From: a virus
Length of the DNA stretch: 44,689 nt
IMG/VR virus record: IMGVR_UViG_3300045256_000750
Location: 1-44,689 of that record
Strand: one strand, 5' to 3'
The translations under genes were made by a program, and so were the position numbers. Position 1 is the stretch's first letter. Every line of letters starts with the position of its first letter. The notes beneath the pieces are model-generated. The model saw only the letters and a list, made by a program, of their open reading frames with translations, made no database searches and was not told the DNA's origin. Of the stretch, positions 1 to 10,081 are shown piece by piece.

Positions 1-464
1 GGCATGCATGCAACGCCCGCGGCCCCGCGCGCCCTTGCGTGCGGCGGCTGTGCGTTCAGGCGATGGGCCGAACGATCGAGCGCCGCCCTCGGCCGGTCGG
101 CGACCGTCGCCGGACGAACGGCGGCGGCCGGGGCCGGGAGGCGAATGGTGGAGCCGGGGGGAATTGCCCTTGCAGGGCGCGGCCTCGCAGAGCTCGGCCT
201 CTTCGCGCTGTCCGGATGCGCGCTGGCGCATCCGGAGCCGCGGCGCTCAGCCCCCGTCCGCTTCGCGGCCTGGCGTTGAACTCACCAAGCCACAAAATGA
301 AAAACCCGCCCCGCCGGGGGCAGGCTTTTCATTTTGGTGGTGCAGACGCGACCGGAATCCAACCCACTCTCTCAACGATTGAGCAATCCCGGGCAATCCT
401 GCGGGTTGTTGTGGACGCAATGGCCTCGGCAATGAACGCCGGTCAGTCGTCGGCCCTGCAAAAT
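1..464. other. Left-edge non-coding stretch
   Basis: No gene is supported here. The reading frames present are open only because the DNA is very GC-rich; they overlap one another on both strands and show no recognisable family or ribosome-binding site. The only clear structure is the hairpin listed at 294-335. Confidence 0.6.
294..335. terminator. Bidirectional Rho-independent terminator
   Basis: Outer arms AAAATGAAAA and TTTTCATTTT are exact reverse complements and enclose a GC-rich inner stem (CCCGCCCC against GGGGCAGG, imperfect) with a short loop. A GC-rich stem flanked by an A-run on one side and a T-run on the other is the signature of an intrinsic terminator that works in both directions. 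It would insulate the IS fragment and BREX region from whatever lies to the left. Confidence 0.75.
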
Positions 465-842
465 TCATCTCGCGGCGCCGACGAGAAGCGCCGGACGTGC
501 AAGAGTAGCGAGTCGACTCGCGGACGCTGCGAGCGCTGACAGCAGCCAAAGCGAGCGCAAAAAGGCTGGAGCAATGCCCCGCCGGGCGATGGCACGCAGC
601 AGCCAGCGGATGTTGAAGCCGGCTGCGCACAACACCGCATGCAGCGCGTCACCCTCAGCGCCCTTGAGCCAGCAGCGCTTCATGCCGTGATCGTGCTTGG
701 CATGCCCGATGGCCGGCTCGATCGCCTGACGCCGCTTCAGCCAGCGCCGCTGGCTGCGCGTGAGCGAGCGGCTCTTGCCGCGATGGATCAATGTCACTGG
801 CCGAAGCCCGTGCCGAGTCGGAGCGCCTTCGTCGGCTCGCGT
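465..842 (-). pseudogene. IS5-family transposase, C-terminal remnant
   Basis: The minus-strand translation contains a stretch typical of the C-terminal part of IS5-type DDE transposases: LIHRGK, then RRQAIEPAIGHAKHDH (the conserved region around the last catalytic Glu), then CWLKGAEGDALHAVLCAAG and FNIRWLLRAI. Only this C-terminal third is recognisable. The upstream part of the frame (up to about 1103) has no transposase similarity I can see, so the gene lost its N-terminal half and its DDE core. The start at 842 is where similarity fades, not a start codon; the stop is TGA at 465-467. It marks a past insertion immediately upstream of the BREX operon. No terminal inverted repeats could be assigned by eye. 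Confidence 0.75.
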
Positions 843-1009
843 CGGGGGGCGGGGCCTGAATTGTCGTACCACTGAAGTTGGTCTTCCAACCGATGCCACG
901 CTGGGTGTTCGGCCACCGATCCCTGCATAGTGCCCTGGCTCACCTGCCGACCGCCTTGGCCATCTGTCATCCCCCCTCCCGCCGCTTGGCTGTTCAAAGA
1001 TGCACAAGT

Positions 1010-1036
1010 TTGACGTATCCTTGCCAAGATTACCAT
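1010..1036 (+). promoter_or_regulatory. Weak candidate BREX promoter
   Basis: A TTGACG hexamer lies at 1010-1015 in the leader of the HTH gene, about 60 bp before the start codon. The best following -10-like hexamer, TACCAT at 1031-1036, leaves a spacer of only 15 nt, so the match is poor. The remaining leader between the IS remnant and 1074 shows no gene. Confidence 0.25.
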
Positions 1037-1074
1037 CATCACCGGCCGCAGTCCTGTTGCCGGGCGGGGAAGCG

Positions 1075-1302
1075 ATGAAAGACGACACTGGAGAGATATT
1101 CACGCTCGACGAGGTGGCTGCCTACCTCAAGGTCGGCAAACGCACGGTCTATCGCTTGGCGGCGGGCAGGAAGATCCCCGCATTCAAAGTCGGTGGCACG
1201 TGGCGATTCCGGCGCCAGGAAATCGACCAGTGGATCAAGAGGCAGACGGCGGAAGCCCAGAGCGATGATGGTCCTGGCGGACCTCATGGCAGGAATGGGT
1301 AA
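1075..1302 (+). CDS. Small HTH (excisionase/MerR-like) DNA-binding protein
   Basis: This 75-aa protein is almost entirely one winged-helix module of the excisionase family: FTLDEVAAYLKVGKRTVYRL forms the helix-turn-helix, followed by the wing KIPAFKVGGTWRFRR and the closing helix EIDQWIKRQ. I chose the ATG at 1075 because GGGGAAG lies just upstream. A start at 1000 would add 25 residues with no similarity. The gene is first in the operon and 10 bp upstream of brxF. BREX type 3 loci often open with such a protein, so the likely role is transcriptional control or DNA binding for the system; this is inferred from position, not shown. There is no recombinase beside it, so excisionase function is unlikely. 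Confidence 0.8.
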   Translation: MKDDTGEIFTLDEVAAYLKVGKRTVYRLAAGRKIPAFKVGGTWRFRRQEIDQWIKRQTAEAQSDDGPGGPHGRNG

Positions 1303-1312
1303 AGGGCCCCCC

Positions 1313-1780
1313 ATGCTCACACGACTGGACCGTCTGGTAGACGAGATCGCGGCCCTGCACAGCAAGCTGATCCTGCTTGTTGGGCGCCCTGGATGCGGCA
1401 AGAGCGCGCTGCTGGCCGAGCTGGCCAATCAGCGCGGTATGAAGGTAATGAATGTCGGAGCGGTGTTGGGAAAGCGTCTCGCGGCGCTGCCGCAGCGGCA
1501 ACGGGCGCTCCAGGCCAACGTCGCCCTGCGGGAGCTGGCAGATGAATATGCAAGCGGCGATCTACTCCTGCTCGACAACATCGAGCTGCTGTTTGATCAG
1601 TCGCTCAAGCTCGATCCGCTGGATCTGCTCAAGCGCCACGCTCATGCCCGGCGTGTGGTGGCGGTGTGGCCGGGAGAGTTACGGGATGGCCGCCTGATCT
1701 ACGCGGAGATGGGGCATCCGGAATATCAGGACTACGGCCTCGACGGCCTGGTCCCGTTCGAGATTGAAACGGTGGGGTAA
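1313..1780 (+). CDS. brxF: BREX-3 P-loop protein BrxF
   Basis: This is a 155-aa P-loop NTPase. Walker A is GRPGCGKS at residues 24-31. A Walker B-like strand, GDLLLLDNIELLFD, has its Asp at about residue 88. The C-terminal part (RVVAVWPGEL, then an acidic tail) matches the compact BrxF layout. The start at 1313 has AAAGGG 6 nt upstream; in-frame ATGs at 1286 and 1295 lie inside the end of the HTH gene and are less likely. BrxF is the diagnostic small ATPase of BREX type 3, encoded next to BrxC as seen here (12-bp gap). Its molecular role is not established. Confidence comes from the P-loop, size and neighbours together. Confidence 0.85.
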   Translation: MLTRLDRLVDEIAALHSKLILLVGRPGCGKSALLAELANQRGMKVMNVGAVLGKRLAALPQRQRALQANVALRELADEYASGDLLLLDNIELLFDQSLKLDPLDLLKRHAHARRVVAVWPGELRDGRLIYAEMGHPEYQDYGLDGLVPFEIETVG

Positions 1781-1792
1781 AGAGGAAAACGC

Positions 1793-4700
1793 ATGCGCTA
1801 CGGGGATCTCATTCAGTTCGAGCCGATCGAGTCGGTCATTCAGCTGCTCGACGCCAACCGGCCCGATGAGGCAAAGAAGCTCGTCGCCACCTACGTCATT
1901 TCCGACGACATGGCCGAGCGGATCACCAACCAGATGATCCCGCAGCTCTCGTTCGACGAATCGGTCGACCACAAGGGTGTGCTCGTGGTCGGCAACTACG
2001 GCACCGGTAAGTCGCACTTGATGTCGGTGCTCTCGCTGATTGCCGAGGACGCTGCCTACGTCCCGATGATCCACCACCCCAAGGTCGCGGAGGCTGCCGG
2101 TTCGATCGCCGGCAAGTTCAAGGTGCACCGTATCGAGATCTCCAGCCAGATGTCCCTGCGCGACATCATCACGCAGGAGCTCGAGATCTTCCTGGAGAAC
2201 CAGGGCGTCAGCTACGCATTCCCGCCAGCCGACAAAGTGGTCAACAACAAGGCCGCCTTCGAGGAGATGATGGCTGCCTTCGACGAGGTGCACCCCAACC
2301 ATGGGGTCCTCCTCGTCGTTGACGAGTTCCTCGAATACCTGCGCTCCCGCAAGGACCACGATCTGGTGCTGGACCTGTCCTTCCTGCGCGAGATCGGGGA
2401 GGTCACCAAGCATCTGCGTTTCCGCTTTGTGGCCGGCGTGCAGGAAGCCATCTTCGACAGCAGCCGCTTCCAGCATGTCGCCGACAGCCTGCGTCGCGTG
2501 AACGAACGCTTCACCCAGGTCCTGCTTGCCCGCCAGGACGTAAGCTTTGTGGTGGCGGAGCGTCTGCTCAAGAAGTCGGCGGACCAGCAGCACAAGATCC
2601 GCACCTACCTCACGCCTTTCGCCAAGTTCTACAGCAACATGAACGAGCGGATGGATGAGTATGTCCGCCTGTTTCCCGTCCATCCGGACTACATCGGCAC
2701 CTTCGAGCGGCTGATCTTCACCGAAAAGCGCGGCGCGCTGGTCACTTTGCGCGACCAGATCCAGGCTCTCCTGGATGAGGAGGTGCCGACCGATCGCCCC
2801 GGCTTGATCGGCTACGACAAGTTCTGGGACACGGTCACCTCCAACTCGGTGCTGCGCTCAGACCCGAATATCGGCCCAGTATTGAAGGTGGCCGAGGTGC
2901 TTGGCGAGCGCGTACAAAAGGCCTTTACGCGCCCCGCTTACAAGGCGATGGCCATGCGGATCATCAAGGGGTTGTCTGTCCACCGGCTGACGACCGGCGG
3001 CGACATCTACGTGCCGGTGGGCCCAACGGCCGAGGAACTGCGTGACACGCTTTGCCTGTACCAGCCCGGCATCGAGGATATGGGTGGTGAGCCCGCCGAC
3101 GACCTGCTGACCGCCGTGCAGACGACCCTGCGTGAGATCGTCAAGACGGTCAACGGCCAGTTCATCTCCAAGGCACCGGACACCGAGCAGTACTACCTCG
3201 ATCTCAAAAAGGACGTCGACTACGACGCCCAGATCGAGAAGCGCGCTGAAGCGCTGTCGGACGACGCGCTGGACCGCGCTTACTACAGCGCGCTCATGCA
3301 GCTCATGGAATGCACCGATGAGCATGCCTACGTCACTGGCTACAAGATCTGGCAACACCAGGTCGAATGGCAGGAACGCCGCGTGGAGCGCAACGGCTAC
3401 CTGTTCCTCGGAGCGCCCAACGACCGGCCGACCGCCCAGCCCGAGCGCGACTTCTATATCTATTTCATCCAGCCGTTCGAGCCACCCCGTTTTCGCGACG
3501 AAGCCAAGCCGGACGAGGTGTTCTTCCGGTTGAAGGGTCTGGATGACGCGATCAAGCGTCATCTCTCGTTCTACGCCGCAGCCCAGGAACTGGCATCGAC
3601 CGCTAGCGGTGCGGCGAAGGCCGTCTACCTGGACAAGGCCAAGGATGCCCTGCGCGACATGAGCAAGTGGCTGCAGGACAAGCAGATGACCGCCTTCGAA
3701 GTCACCTACCAGGGCAAGACCAAGACCCTGCAGGAATGGGCCAAGGGCGTGTCGATGCGCGACAAGCTCCGGTTGGGGCCGGATGAGCGCGCCAACTTCC
3801 GCGACATCGTCAACGTAACTGCCGGCCTTGCCCTCGGCACCCACTTCGCGGATCTGGCGCCGGAATATCCGACCTTCTCGGTGCTGGTCACCGAATCCAA
3901 CCGCAAGCAGCTCATCACCAATGCTCTCAGGGCGCTGGCGGGCGGCACGCGCACCAAGGACGCCATCGCCATCCTCGATGCGTTGGAGATGCTGGACGGC
4001 GATCGCATCGAGCCCACGCGATCCAAGTACGCGCAGGAAGTGCTGAACCGGTTGAAGGCCAAAGGTCACGGCCAGGTGCTCAACCGCAGCGAGCTCATCA
4101 GCGGCGCCACCGACGTCGAGTACTTCGCGCCCGTGCGTTTCCGCCTGGAACCCGACCTGCTCGTGGCGGTGCTGGCGAGCCTGGTCTACTCAGGCGACAT
4201 CGTGCTGGCGATTACCGGCGACAAGATCGACGCCGGCAAGCTGTCGCTCCTGGCCGAACGATCCTTGGACGATCTGATCCAGTTCAAGCACATCGAACCG
4301 CCCAAGGAAATCAATGTCGCCGTCCTGCGCTCGCTGTTCGAGCTGCTGGGATTGCCTAGTGGCTTGGCTCAGATGGCGACTCAGGGCAAGGAGGAGCCCG
4401 TCAAGGAGCTGCTGGATGCGGTCGCCAAGTTGGTCAACCGCGTGCTGACCGTCGGCACCGACCTGCGGAATCGCCTCAGCTTCTGGGGTCAATCCCTGCT
4501 GCGCGAAGAAGAGCTGCGCGACAGACAACAGAGGCTGGAAGCACTCAAGGGCTTCCTGGAAGGGCTGTCGCCCTACAACACTATCGGCAAGCTCAAGAAT
4601 CTGCGCATCACCCAGGACGACATCGAGACTCAGAAGAAGAACCTCGATGCGCTTGCCGCAGTGGAGAGACTGCGTGACCTGGTTGCCGAGCTGGGCAATG

Positions 4701-5518
4701 TTGCCGCCTACCTCTCCCAAGCCGAAATGGTGCTGCCCGGCGATCATCCCTGGGTACAGCAGGCACAGGCTGCCCGCAAGGACATTCTCGACAAGCTCGC
4801 TGAGGACCGCAGTGCGCAGCATGCCGCTGAATACCGCCAGCGTCTGGCCACGTTGAAGAAGGACTACATCACCGCCTACGTGGCGCAACACAGTAAGGCC
4901 CGGCTCGGCGTGGCAGAGGACAAGACCAAGTCCGCTCTGCGCAAGGATCTGCGCATGGTGACCCTGCGCGCCTTGGCTGGCATCTCCCTCATGCCCACCG
5001 GCCAGCTCACCACCTTCGAAGACAGACTGGACAAGCTCAAGAGCTGCGCATCCCTGGTGGAAAGGGAGCTGGAAACAAGCCCGGTATGCCCGCACTGCGG
5101 TTTTCGCCCCGCCAACGAACAGGGCGACCTGCTGCCGGCCGCCAACGTGCTCAAGGCCCTGGACGACGAACTCGATCGTCTCCTGGAAGGGTGGCAGCGA
5201 ACCCTGCTGGACAATCTCGACGACCCGATCATTCAAGCGAACTTCGAACTGCTTAGACCTAAGCAGCGTGACCTGATCAAGGGCTTCCTTGCGTCGAAAG
5301 CCTTGCCGGATCCGGTCACGCCCGAGTTCGTCGCAGCGGTTCAGGAAGCGCTGTCCGGCCTCGAAAAGATCGTGGTCACCGGCGACGACATCAAGAGGGC
5401 GCTGCTCACCGGCGGATCCCCCGCGACGCCCGAGGATCTGCGCAAGCGTTTCGAGTCGTTCCTGAGCGAGCGTTGCAAGGGCAAGGACGCGAGCAAGCTG
5501 CGGTTCGTGGTGGAGTAA
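1793..5518 (+). CDS. brxC: BREX-3 BrxC/PglY-like large ATPase (DUF6079)
   Basis: This 1241-aa protein has an N-terminal AAA-type ATPase: Walker A GNYGTGKS at residues 67-74 and Walker [12 protein letters not shown] with DE at 177-178. The DUF6079-type start [18 protein letters not shown] is typical of type 3 BrxC/PglY. A long, mostly helical middle and C-terminal region follows. A CPHC pair at about 1099-1102 could bind a metal, although no second Cys pair is obvious. GAGGAAAA precedes the ATG. BrxC/PglY proteins are core BREX components thought to form ATP-dependent assemblies on DNA with PglX and PglZ. The gene follows brxF by 12 bp and precedes the first accessory ATPase by 11 bp. No frameshift is seen. 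Confidence 0.9.
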   Translation: MRYGDLIQFEPIESVIQLLDANRPDEAKKLVATYVISDDMAERITNQMIPQLSFDESVDHKGVLVVGNYGTGKSHLMSVLSLIAEDAAYVPMIHHPKVAEAAGSIAGKFKVHRIEISSQMSLRDIITQELEIFLENQGVSYAFPPADKVVNNKAAFEEMMAAFDEVHPNHGVLLVVDEFLEYLRSRKDHDLVLDLSFLREIGEVTKHLRFRFVAGVQEAIFDSSRFQHVADSLRRVNERFTQVLLARQDVSFVVAERLLKKSADQQHKIRTYLTPFAKFYSNMNERMDEYVRLFPVHPDYIGTFERLIFTEKRGALVTLRDQIQALLDEEVPTDRPGLIGYDKFWDTVTSNSVLRSDPNIGPVLKVAEVLGERVQKAFTRPAYKAMAMRIIKGLSVHRLTTGGDIYVPVGPTAEELRDTLCLYQPGIEDMGGEPADDLLTAVQTTLREIVKTVNGQFISKAPDTEQYYLDLKKDVDYDAQIEKRAEALSDDALDRAYYSALMQLMECTDEHAYVTGYKIWQHQVEWQERRVERNGYLFLGAPNDRPTAQPERDFYIYFIQPFEPPRFRDEAKPDEVFFRLKGLDDAIKRHLSFYAAAQELASTASGAAKAVYLDKAKDALRDMSKWLQDKQMTAFEVTYQGKTKTLQEWAKGVSMRDKLRLGPDERANFRDIVNVTAGLALGTHFADLAPEYPTFSVLVTESNRKQLITNALRALAGGTRTKDAIAILDALEMLDGDRIEPTRSKYAQEVLNRLKAKGHGQVLNRSELISGATDVEYFAPVRFRLEPDLLVAVLASLVYSGDIVLAITGDKIDAGKLSLLAERSLDDLIQFKHIEPPKEINVAVLRSLFELLGLPSGLAQMATQGKEEPVKELLDAVAKLVNRVLTVGTDLRNRLSFWGQSLLREEELRDRQQRLEALKGFLEGLSPYNTIGKLKNLRITQDDIETQKKNLDALAAVERLRDLVAELGNVAAYLSQAEMVLPGDHPWVQQAQAARKDILDKLAEDRSAQHAAEYRQRLATLKKDYITAYVAQHSKARLGVAEDKTKSALRKDLRMVTLRALAGISLMPTGQLTTFEDRLDKLKSCASLVERELETSPVCPHCGFRPANEQGDLLPAANVLKALDDELDRLLEGWQRTLLDNLDDPIIQANFELLRPKQRDLIKGFLASKALPDPVTPEFVAAVQEALSGLEKIVVTGDDIKRALLTGGSPATPEDLRKRFESFLSERCKGKDASKLRFVVE

Positions 5519-5529
5519 AGGAGCCCGAC

Positions 5530-6690
5530 ATGATCAAGACCATCACGCTCACCAATTTCCTGAGTTACGGACCCGCGCCCGAGCCGGTCGAGCTGCGCGC
5601 GCTCAATGTGATCATCGGCCCGAACGGATCTGGAAAGTCCAACCTCATCGAGGCACTGGAGCTGCTGTGTGCAACTCCGAAAGACTTGCTGACCCCCATC
5701 CGCGACGGCGGCGGCGTCCGCGATTGGCTGTGGAAAGGCGCCACAAAGCCGCCCATCGCCATGATCGACGCGGTCATCGACAACCCCAAAGGCCCTGTGC
5801 CGCTGCGCTACGTGCTGAGTTTCACCGAGGTGGGCCAGCGCTTTGAGATCGTGGACGAAAGGGTGGAAAACGAAGTGCCCGATGTGGGACACGCCAAGCC
5901 CTACCTGTACTACAAGTTCGAGAGTGGGCATGGCGTGCTCAACGTCAAGGGCAAACAGCGTCGCTTGCAGCACGAAGACATCGACCCCACCGCATCGATC
6001 CTAGCCCAGCGCAAAGATCCCGACCAATACCCAGAGCTGACCTACCTGGGCAACGCTTTCTCGAAGATGCGTCTGTACCGGGAGTGGAGCTTCGGCCGCT
6101 ACACCATTCCGCGCCTTCCCCAGAAGGCCGACCTGCCCAACGAGCATCTGGAGCCCGACGCGAGCAACCTGGGCCTGGTGCTCAACCGCTTGCGCCGTGA
6201 GCCAACCGTCAAGAAGCGGCTGCTGGATGCCTTGCGCGCGCTCTACGACGGGATCGACGACTTCGATGTGCAGATCGAAGGCGGTACTGTGCAGGTGTTC
6301 TTCCACGAAGGGCGCTACACCGTGCCTGCCACCCGCCTTTCGGACGGCACGCTGCGTTATCTGTGCCTTCTCGCGATCCTTTGCCACCCCAGCCCGGGGC
6401 CGTTGGTGTGCATCGAAGAGCCGGAGCTGGGCCTCCACCCGGATGTGCTGCCCACCCTGGCAGAGCTGCTCAAGGAAGCCTCCGCGCGCACTCAACTCGT
6501 CGTGACCACCCATTCCGATGTCCTGGTTGATGCGCTCACTGATCGGCCCGAAGCGGTACTGGTGGCTAGCCGGGATGAAGCTGGTACGCGTCTGGAACGA
6601 CTGAATGCCGAGAAGCTCAATCCCTGGCTGGAGAAATATCGCTTGGGGCAGCTTTGGACCCGCGGCGAGATCGGAGGGACACGGTGGTGA
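5530..6690 (+). CDS. RecF/SMC-like AAA ATPase (accessory, pair 1)
   Basis: This 386-aa ABC/SMC-like ATPase belongs to the AAA_21/RecF type. The start ITLTNFLSY is followed by Walker A GPNGSGKS (30-37), a signature-like LSDGTLRYLCLL, Walker B LVCIEEPELGLHP (Glu pair about 296-297) and a switch His in VVTTHSDVLVD. I chose the ATG at 5530 because GGAG lies 6 nt upstream; an upstream frame start at 5473 lies inside brxC. It overlaps the next gene by 4 bp, which with the TOPRIM-like partner makes an ATPase-nuclease pair resembling in layout OLD family or PARIS-type defence modules. This ATPase is not a core BREX-3 gene. Proposed role: sensor and gate for the neighbouring TOPRIM protein, by inference. 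Confidence 0.8.
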   Translation: MIKTITLTNFLSYGPAPEPVELRALNVIIGPNGSGKSNLIEALELLCATPKDLLTPIRDGGGVRDWLWKGATKPPIAMIDAVIDNPKGPVPLRYVLSFTEVGQRFEIVDERVENEVPDVGHAKPYLYYKFESGHGVLNVKGKQRRLQHEDIDPTASILAQRKDPDQYPELTYLGNAFSKMRLYREWSFGRYTIPRLPQKADLPNEHLEPDASNLGLVLNRLRREPTVKKRLLDALRALYDGIDDFDVQIEGGTVQVFFHEGRYTVPATRLSDGTLRYLCLLAILCHPSPGPLVCIEEPELGLHPDVLPTLAELLKEASARTQLVVTTHSDVLVDALTDRPEAVLVASRDEAGTRLERLNAEKLNPWLEKYRLGQLWTRGEIGGTRW

Positions 6691-7316
6691 AGCTCTACGT
6701 CGAGGGTGGCGGTGACGGCAAAGCCCTGCAGATCGAGTGTCGTCGCGGATTCCGGGAGTTTCTCGAGAAAGCCGGCTTGAAAGGCAAGATGCCCGCCATC
6801 GCCGCCTGTGGTGGCCGGCGCTTCGCCTATGAGGATTACTGCACAGCGATCGCCAACGGCGAAGCGGCGATGCTGCTGGTCGACAGCGAAGCCCCTATCG
6901 CCCCCGCACACCAGACGGGAAAGTCAGATGAGTGGCAGCCTTGGCAGCACCTGAAAGCCCGCCAGGGCGATGGCTGGGACAGACCCCAAGGCGCGCGTGA
7001 GGCCGACTGCCACCTGATGGTGCAGTGCATGGAATCCTGGTTCCTGGCCGACCGAGAAAAGCTCAAGGACTTTTTCGGCCAGGGCTTTCGGGACAACGCC
7101 CTGCCATCCGCCGCAAACCCGGTTGAGACGATCGCCAAAACGGCGGTGCTCGACAGCCTGAAGAATGCCACGCGTCACTGCCAGCCCAAAGGGCAATACG
7201 GCAAAGGCGATCACTCCTTCAAGTTGCTGGCGAAACTCGACCCTGCCAAGGTGGTCGCTGCCTCGCCCTGGGCGAAGCGCTTTGTCGACATCCTCAAACA
7301 GAAGGTGGGCGCATGA
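6687..7316 (+). CDS. TOPRIM-like DUF4276-type protein (pair 1 effector candidate)
   Basis: This 209-aa protein opens with KLYVEGGGDGKAL, with a Glu (E6) after a hydrophobic strand, and has AAMLLVDSEAP further on (D66, E68). This Glu and Asp-x-Glu arrangement matches the metal-binding layout of TOPRIM folds, with DxE instead of the usual DxD. A later CMESWFLADRE motif is characteristic of the DUF4276 family as I remember it. The GTG at 6687 overlaps the previous stop as GTGA; a GTG at 6684 is equally possible, with GGAGGG at 6673-6678 serving either. It ends in a 4-bp overlap with pglX. In TOPRIM-ATPase defence systems this component is the nuclease. That function here is inferred, because no biochemical family evidence is visible beyond the motifs. 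Confidence 0.72.
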   Translation: MKLYVEGGGDGKALQIECRRGFREFLEKAGLKGKMPAIAACGGRRFAYEDYCTAIANGEAAMLLVDSEAPIAPAHQTGKSDEWQPWQHLKARQGDGWDRPQGAREADCHLMVQCMESWFLADREKLKDFFGQGFRDNALPSAANPVETIAKTAVLDSLKNATRHCQPKGQYGKGDHSFKLLAKLDPAKVVAASPWAKRFVDILKQKVGA

Positions 7317-10081
7317 ACGATCTACTCAAACACCGAGAGCAAGACTCGGGCCCTGTGGAATGTCTCGGACTCAGCTTCCCCAACGACCAGGCGCGCCGCG
7401 AACACTTTCTCAAGCTGCTCGCCGAGAAGCTGAAGGACCCAGAATTCCGCAAGCAGGACGGCTTCCCGCAGGGGACGGATGAGGCCATCCTCGCCATGTC
7501 CGATCCGCCGGACTACACCGCCTGCCCGAACCCGTGGCTCGCGGACTTCGTCAAGCACTACGGCAAGCCCTACGACCCGAACGAACCGTACCGGCGCGAA
7601 CCGCTGGCCATCGACGTATCGGTGGGCAAGACCGATCCGATCTACAAGGCGCATTCCTATCACACCAAGGTGCCGCATCTGGCCATCGTGCCGTCGATCC
7701 TGCACTACACCGAGCCGGGCGACATTGTGCTCGACGGCTTCGCGGGTTCGGGCATGACAGGCGTTGCCGCGCAGTGGTGTGCTTCCGCGCCTGCGGCGTA
7801 TCGGCATGAACTGGAGATGTCGTGGAAAAAGGAAGGCCGACCGGCGCCCAAGTGGGGCGCACGCCGCGTCATCCTCAACGACCTGTCGCCGGCGGCCACC
7901 TTCATCGCCGCCAACTACAACCTGCCGTTCGATGTGGACGCCTTCGCCAGGGCAGGCAAGCAACTGCTCGATGAGCTGGAAGCCGAAATCGGCTGGATGT
8001 ACGAGACCCTGCACTCGGACGGCAAGACGAAGGGGCGGATCGAGTATACGGTCTGGAGTCAGCTCTATAGCTGCCCCGAGTGCGCCGGCGAAGTGAATTT
8101 CACCGAGGAGGCGTTGGATGAGGAGTCCAAGCGAGTCAAGGACGCCTTTCCCTGCCCGCATTGCGGTGCCGAGCTCACCAAGTCTCGGCTCGAACGACTG
8201 TATTCGACCAAGCTTGACCCGAGCACAGGCAAGACGATCCAGGTACCCAAACGTGCGGCGACACTGATCTCCTACAGTGTCGGCAAGACCCGCTACGAGA
8301 AGAAGCCGACCGCCGACGACCTGGTAGTCCTCCAGCGTATCGAGGCATTGCTGCTGCCATCCCAGGTGCCGACCATCGAAATCCCGCCCATGCACATGAC
8401 GCACGAGCGGGCACGCATGGACTACGCGGGAGTCACCCATGTCCACCACTTCTTCCTACCCCGCGCCGCGCAGGCCATGGGCAAGCTGTGGGAGAAGGCG
8501 TGCGCGCATCCCGAGGCGCGCATCCGCGCCTTCCTGCTGTTCATGGTGGAGCAGGCGATTTGGGGTCTATCGGTGCTGAACCGCTACGGCCCGACACATT
8601 TCTCGCAAGTCAATCGCATGCTGAACGGCGTCTATTACGTCGCCTCGCAGCACGCGGAGTGCAGCCCTTGGTACAACCTGGGCGGAAAACTGGATCGGCT
8701 GGTCAAAGCCTTCCGCAACTTGAAAGTCGGCGCGGGCGGGACGGCGATCACCACCGGCACGGCTGCCCGGCTGCCGCTGCCCGATGACTCGGTGGATTAC
8801 ATCTTCACCGACCCGCCCTTCGGCGAGAACATCTACTACGCCGACCTCAACTTCCTGGTCGAGTCATGGCACGGCGTGGTGACCGACGCCCAGCCGGAGG
8901 CCATCATCGACCGCTTCAAGCACAAGGCGCTGCCCGAGTACCAGCACCTGATGCAGCGCTGCTTCGCGGAATACCACCGCGTCCTCAAGCCCGGTCGCTG
9001 GATGACGGTGGTGTTCTCCAACAGCAAGGCTTCCGTCTGGAACGCCATCCAGGTGGCCTTGCAGCAGGCCGGGTTCGTCGTGGCCGAGGTCACCGCCCTG
9101 GACAAGGTGCAAGGCAGCTATCGGCAGGTGACGTCCACGACAGCCGTGAAGCAAGACCTGGTGATCTCCGCCTACAAGCCCAACGGCGGGCTGGAGCAGC
9201 GCTTTGCCGAGCGCGGCGCGTCCGAAGCCTCGGCCTGGGATTTTGTGCAGACGCACCTGCGGTATCTCCCGGTGGCCAAGACCAAGAACGGTGAGTTGGA
9301 GTTCATCGTCGAGCGCGACCCGCGCCGCATCTTCGACCGTCTGGTCGCCTGGTTCGTGCGCCATGATGCGCCGGTGCCCCTGTCTTCGGACGAGTTCTTG
9401 AGTGGTCTGCGCAGCCGCTTTCCAGAGCGCGACGGTATGGTCTTCCTGCCCGAGCAGGTGGCCGAGTACGACAAGAAGCGCGCGCAAACCGCCCAGGCGC
9501 CGCAGATGGAGCTGTTCGTTTCCGACGAGCGCAGCGCCATCGACTGGTTGGCTGACTTCCTGAAAAGACGTCCCTCGACTTACCAGGAGATTCACCCTGA
9601 GTTCACCACCCAACTCGGCGCCGGCTGGAAGAAGCATGAGGCCAAGCCGGAGCTGATGGCGCTCTTGGAGAACAACTTCCTGAAGTACGACGGATCGGGG
9701 GAAGTCCCGAGCCAGATCCACGCTTACCTTTCGTCCAACTTTAAAGAGCTGCGCGGGCTGGAGAAGAGCGACCCACGCCTGATCACCAAGGCCAAGGATC
9801 GCTGGTACGTGCCGGATCCGAACAAGGCGCAGGATCTGGAGAAGAAGCGCGAAAAGGCACTGCTGAAGGAGTTCGAGCAGTACCCGCAACACAGCGGCCG
9901 CAAGCTCAAGGAGTTCCGACTGGAAGTGCTGCGCGCCGGCTTCAAGGACGCTTGGAGCAGGAAGGACTACCAGACCATCATCAAGGTCGCCCAGAAGATC
10001 CCGGACGAGGCGCTGCAGGAAGACGAGAAGCTGCTGCTCTGGTATGACCAGGCGCTGACCAGAATGGAGGCCGGAGGATGA
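7313..10081 (+). CDS. pglX: BREX-3 DNA methyltransferase PglX
   Basis: This is a 922-aa DNA methyltransferase. AdoMet-binding motif I is DGFAGSGMTG (F143) and catalytic motif IV is DPPFGENIYY (D500), so the two halves of the catalytic domain are separated by about 350 residues. The insert carries two Cys pairs, CPEC (254-257) and CPHC (281-284), which form a likely zinc ribbon for DNA contact. The C-terminal 250 residues are charged and helical, probably for target recognition or partner binding. DPPF-type enzymes of this build are amino-methyltransferases, most probably N6-adenine as in other BREX systems. PglX marks host DNA and is also needed for restriction in studied BREX systems. It overlaps both neighbours by 4 bp and lies between the two ATPase-nuclease pairs. 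Confidence 0.88.
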   Translation: MNDLLKHREQDSGPVECLGLSFPNDQARREHFLKLLAEKLKDPEFRKQDGFPQGTDEAILAMSDPPDYTACPNPWLADFVKHYGKPYDPNEPYRREPLAIDVSVGKTDPIYKAHSYHTKVPHLAIVPSILHYTEPGDIVLDGFAGSGMTGVAAQWCASAPAAYRHELEMSWKKEGRPAPKWGARRVILNDLSPAATFIAANYNLPFDVDAFARAGKQLLDELEAEIGWMYETLHSDGKTKGRIEYTVWSQLYSCPECAGEVNFTEEALDEESKRVKDAFPCPHCGAELTKSRLERLYSTKLDPSTGKTIQVPKRAATLISYSVGKTRYEKKPTADDLVVLQRIEALLLPSQVPTIEIPPMHMTHERARMDYAGVTHVHHFFLPRAAQAMGKLWEKACAHPEARIRAFLLFMVEQAIWGLSVLNRYGPTHFSQVNRMLNGVYYVASQHAECSPWYNLGGKLDRLVKAFRNLKVGAGGTAITTGTAARLPLPDDSVDYIFTDPPFGENIYYADLNFLVESWHGVVTDAQPEAIIDRFKHKALPEYQHLMQRCFAEYHRVLKPGRWMTVVFSNSKASVWNAIQVALQQAGFVVAEVTALDKVQGSYRQVTSTTAVKQDLVISAYKPNGGLEQRFAERGASEASAWDFVQTHLRYLPVAKTKNGELEFIVERDPRRIFDRLVAWFVRHDAPVPLSSDEFLSGLRSRFPERDGMVFLPEQVAEYDKKRAQTAQAPQMELFVSDERSAIDWLADFLKRRPSTYQEIHPEFTTQLGAGWKKHEAKPELMALLENNFLKYDGSGEVPSQIHAYLSSNFKELRGLEKSDPRLITKAKDRWYVPDPNKAQDLEKKREKALLKEFEQYPQHSGRKLKEFRLEVLRAGFKDAWSRKDYQTIIKVAQKIPDEALQEDEKLLLWYDQALTRMEAGG

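Noticed and set aside
336-400. Possible tRNA 3-prime remnant on the minus strand ending in a CCACCA-like sequence
   Set aside because: The T-loop and stem do not pair as in a real tRNA and no upstream arms are present.
4-539. Overlapping open frames on both strands at the left edge
   Set aside because: They are short-range products of high GC, overlap one another, and match no family or start signal.
1075-1302. Excisionase of an integrated element
   Set aside because: No integrase nearby and the gene is the first gene of the BREX operon; a regulatory role fits better.
1679-2683. A 334-codon minus-strand frame opposite brxC
   Set aside because: Antisense to the conserved ATPase domain of brxC, no start signal or family.
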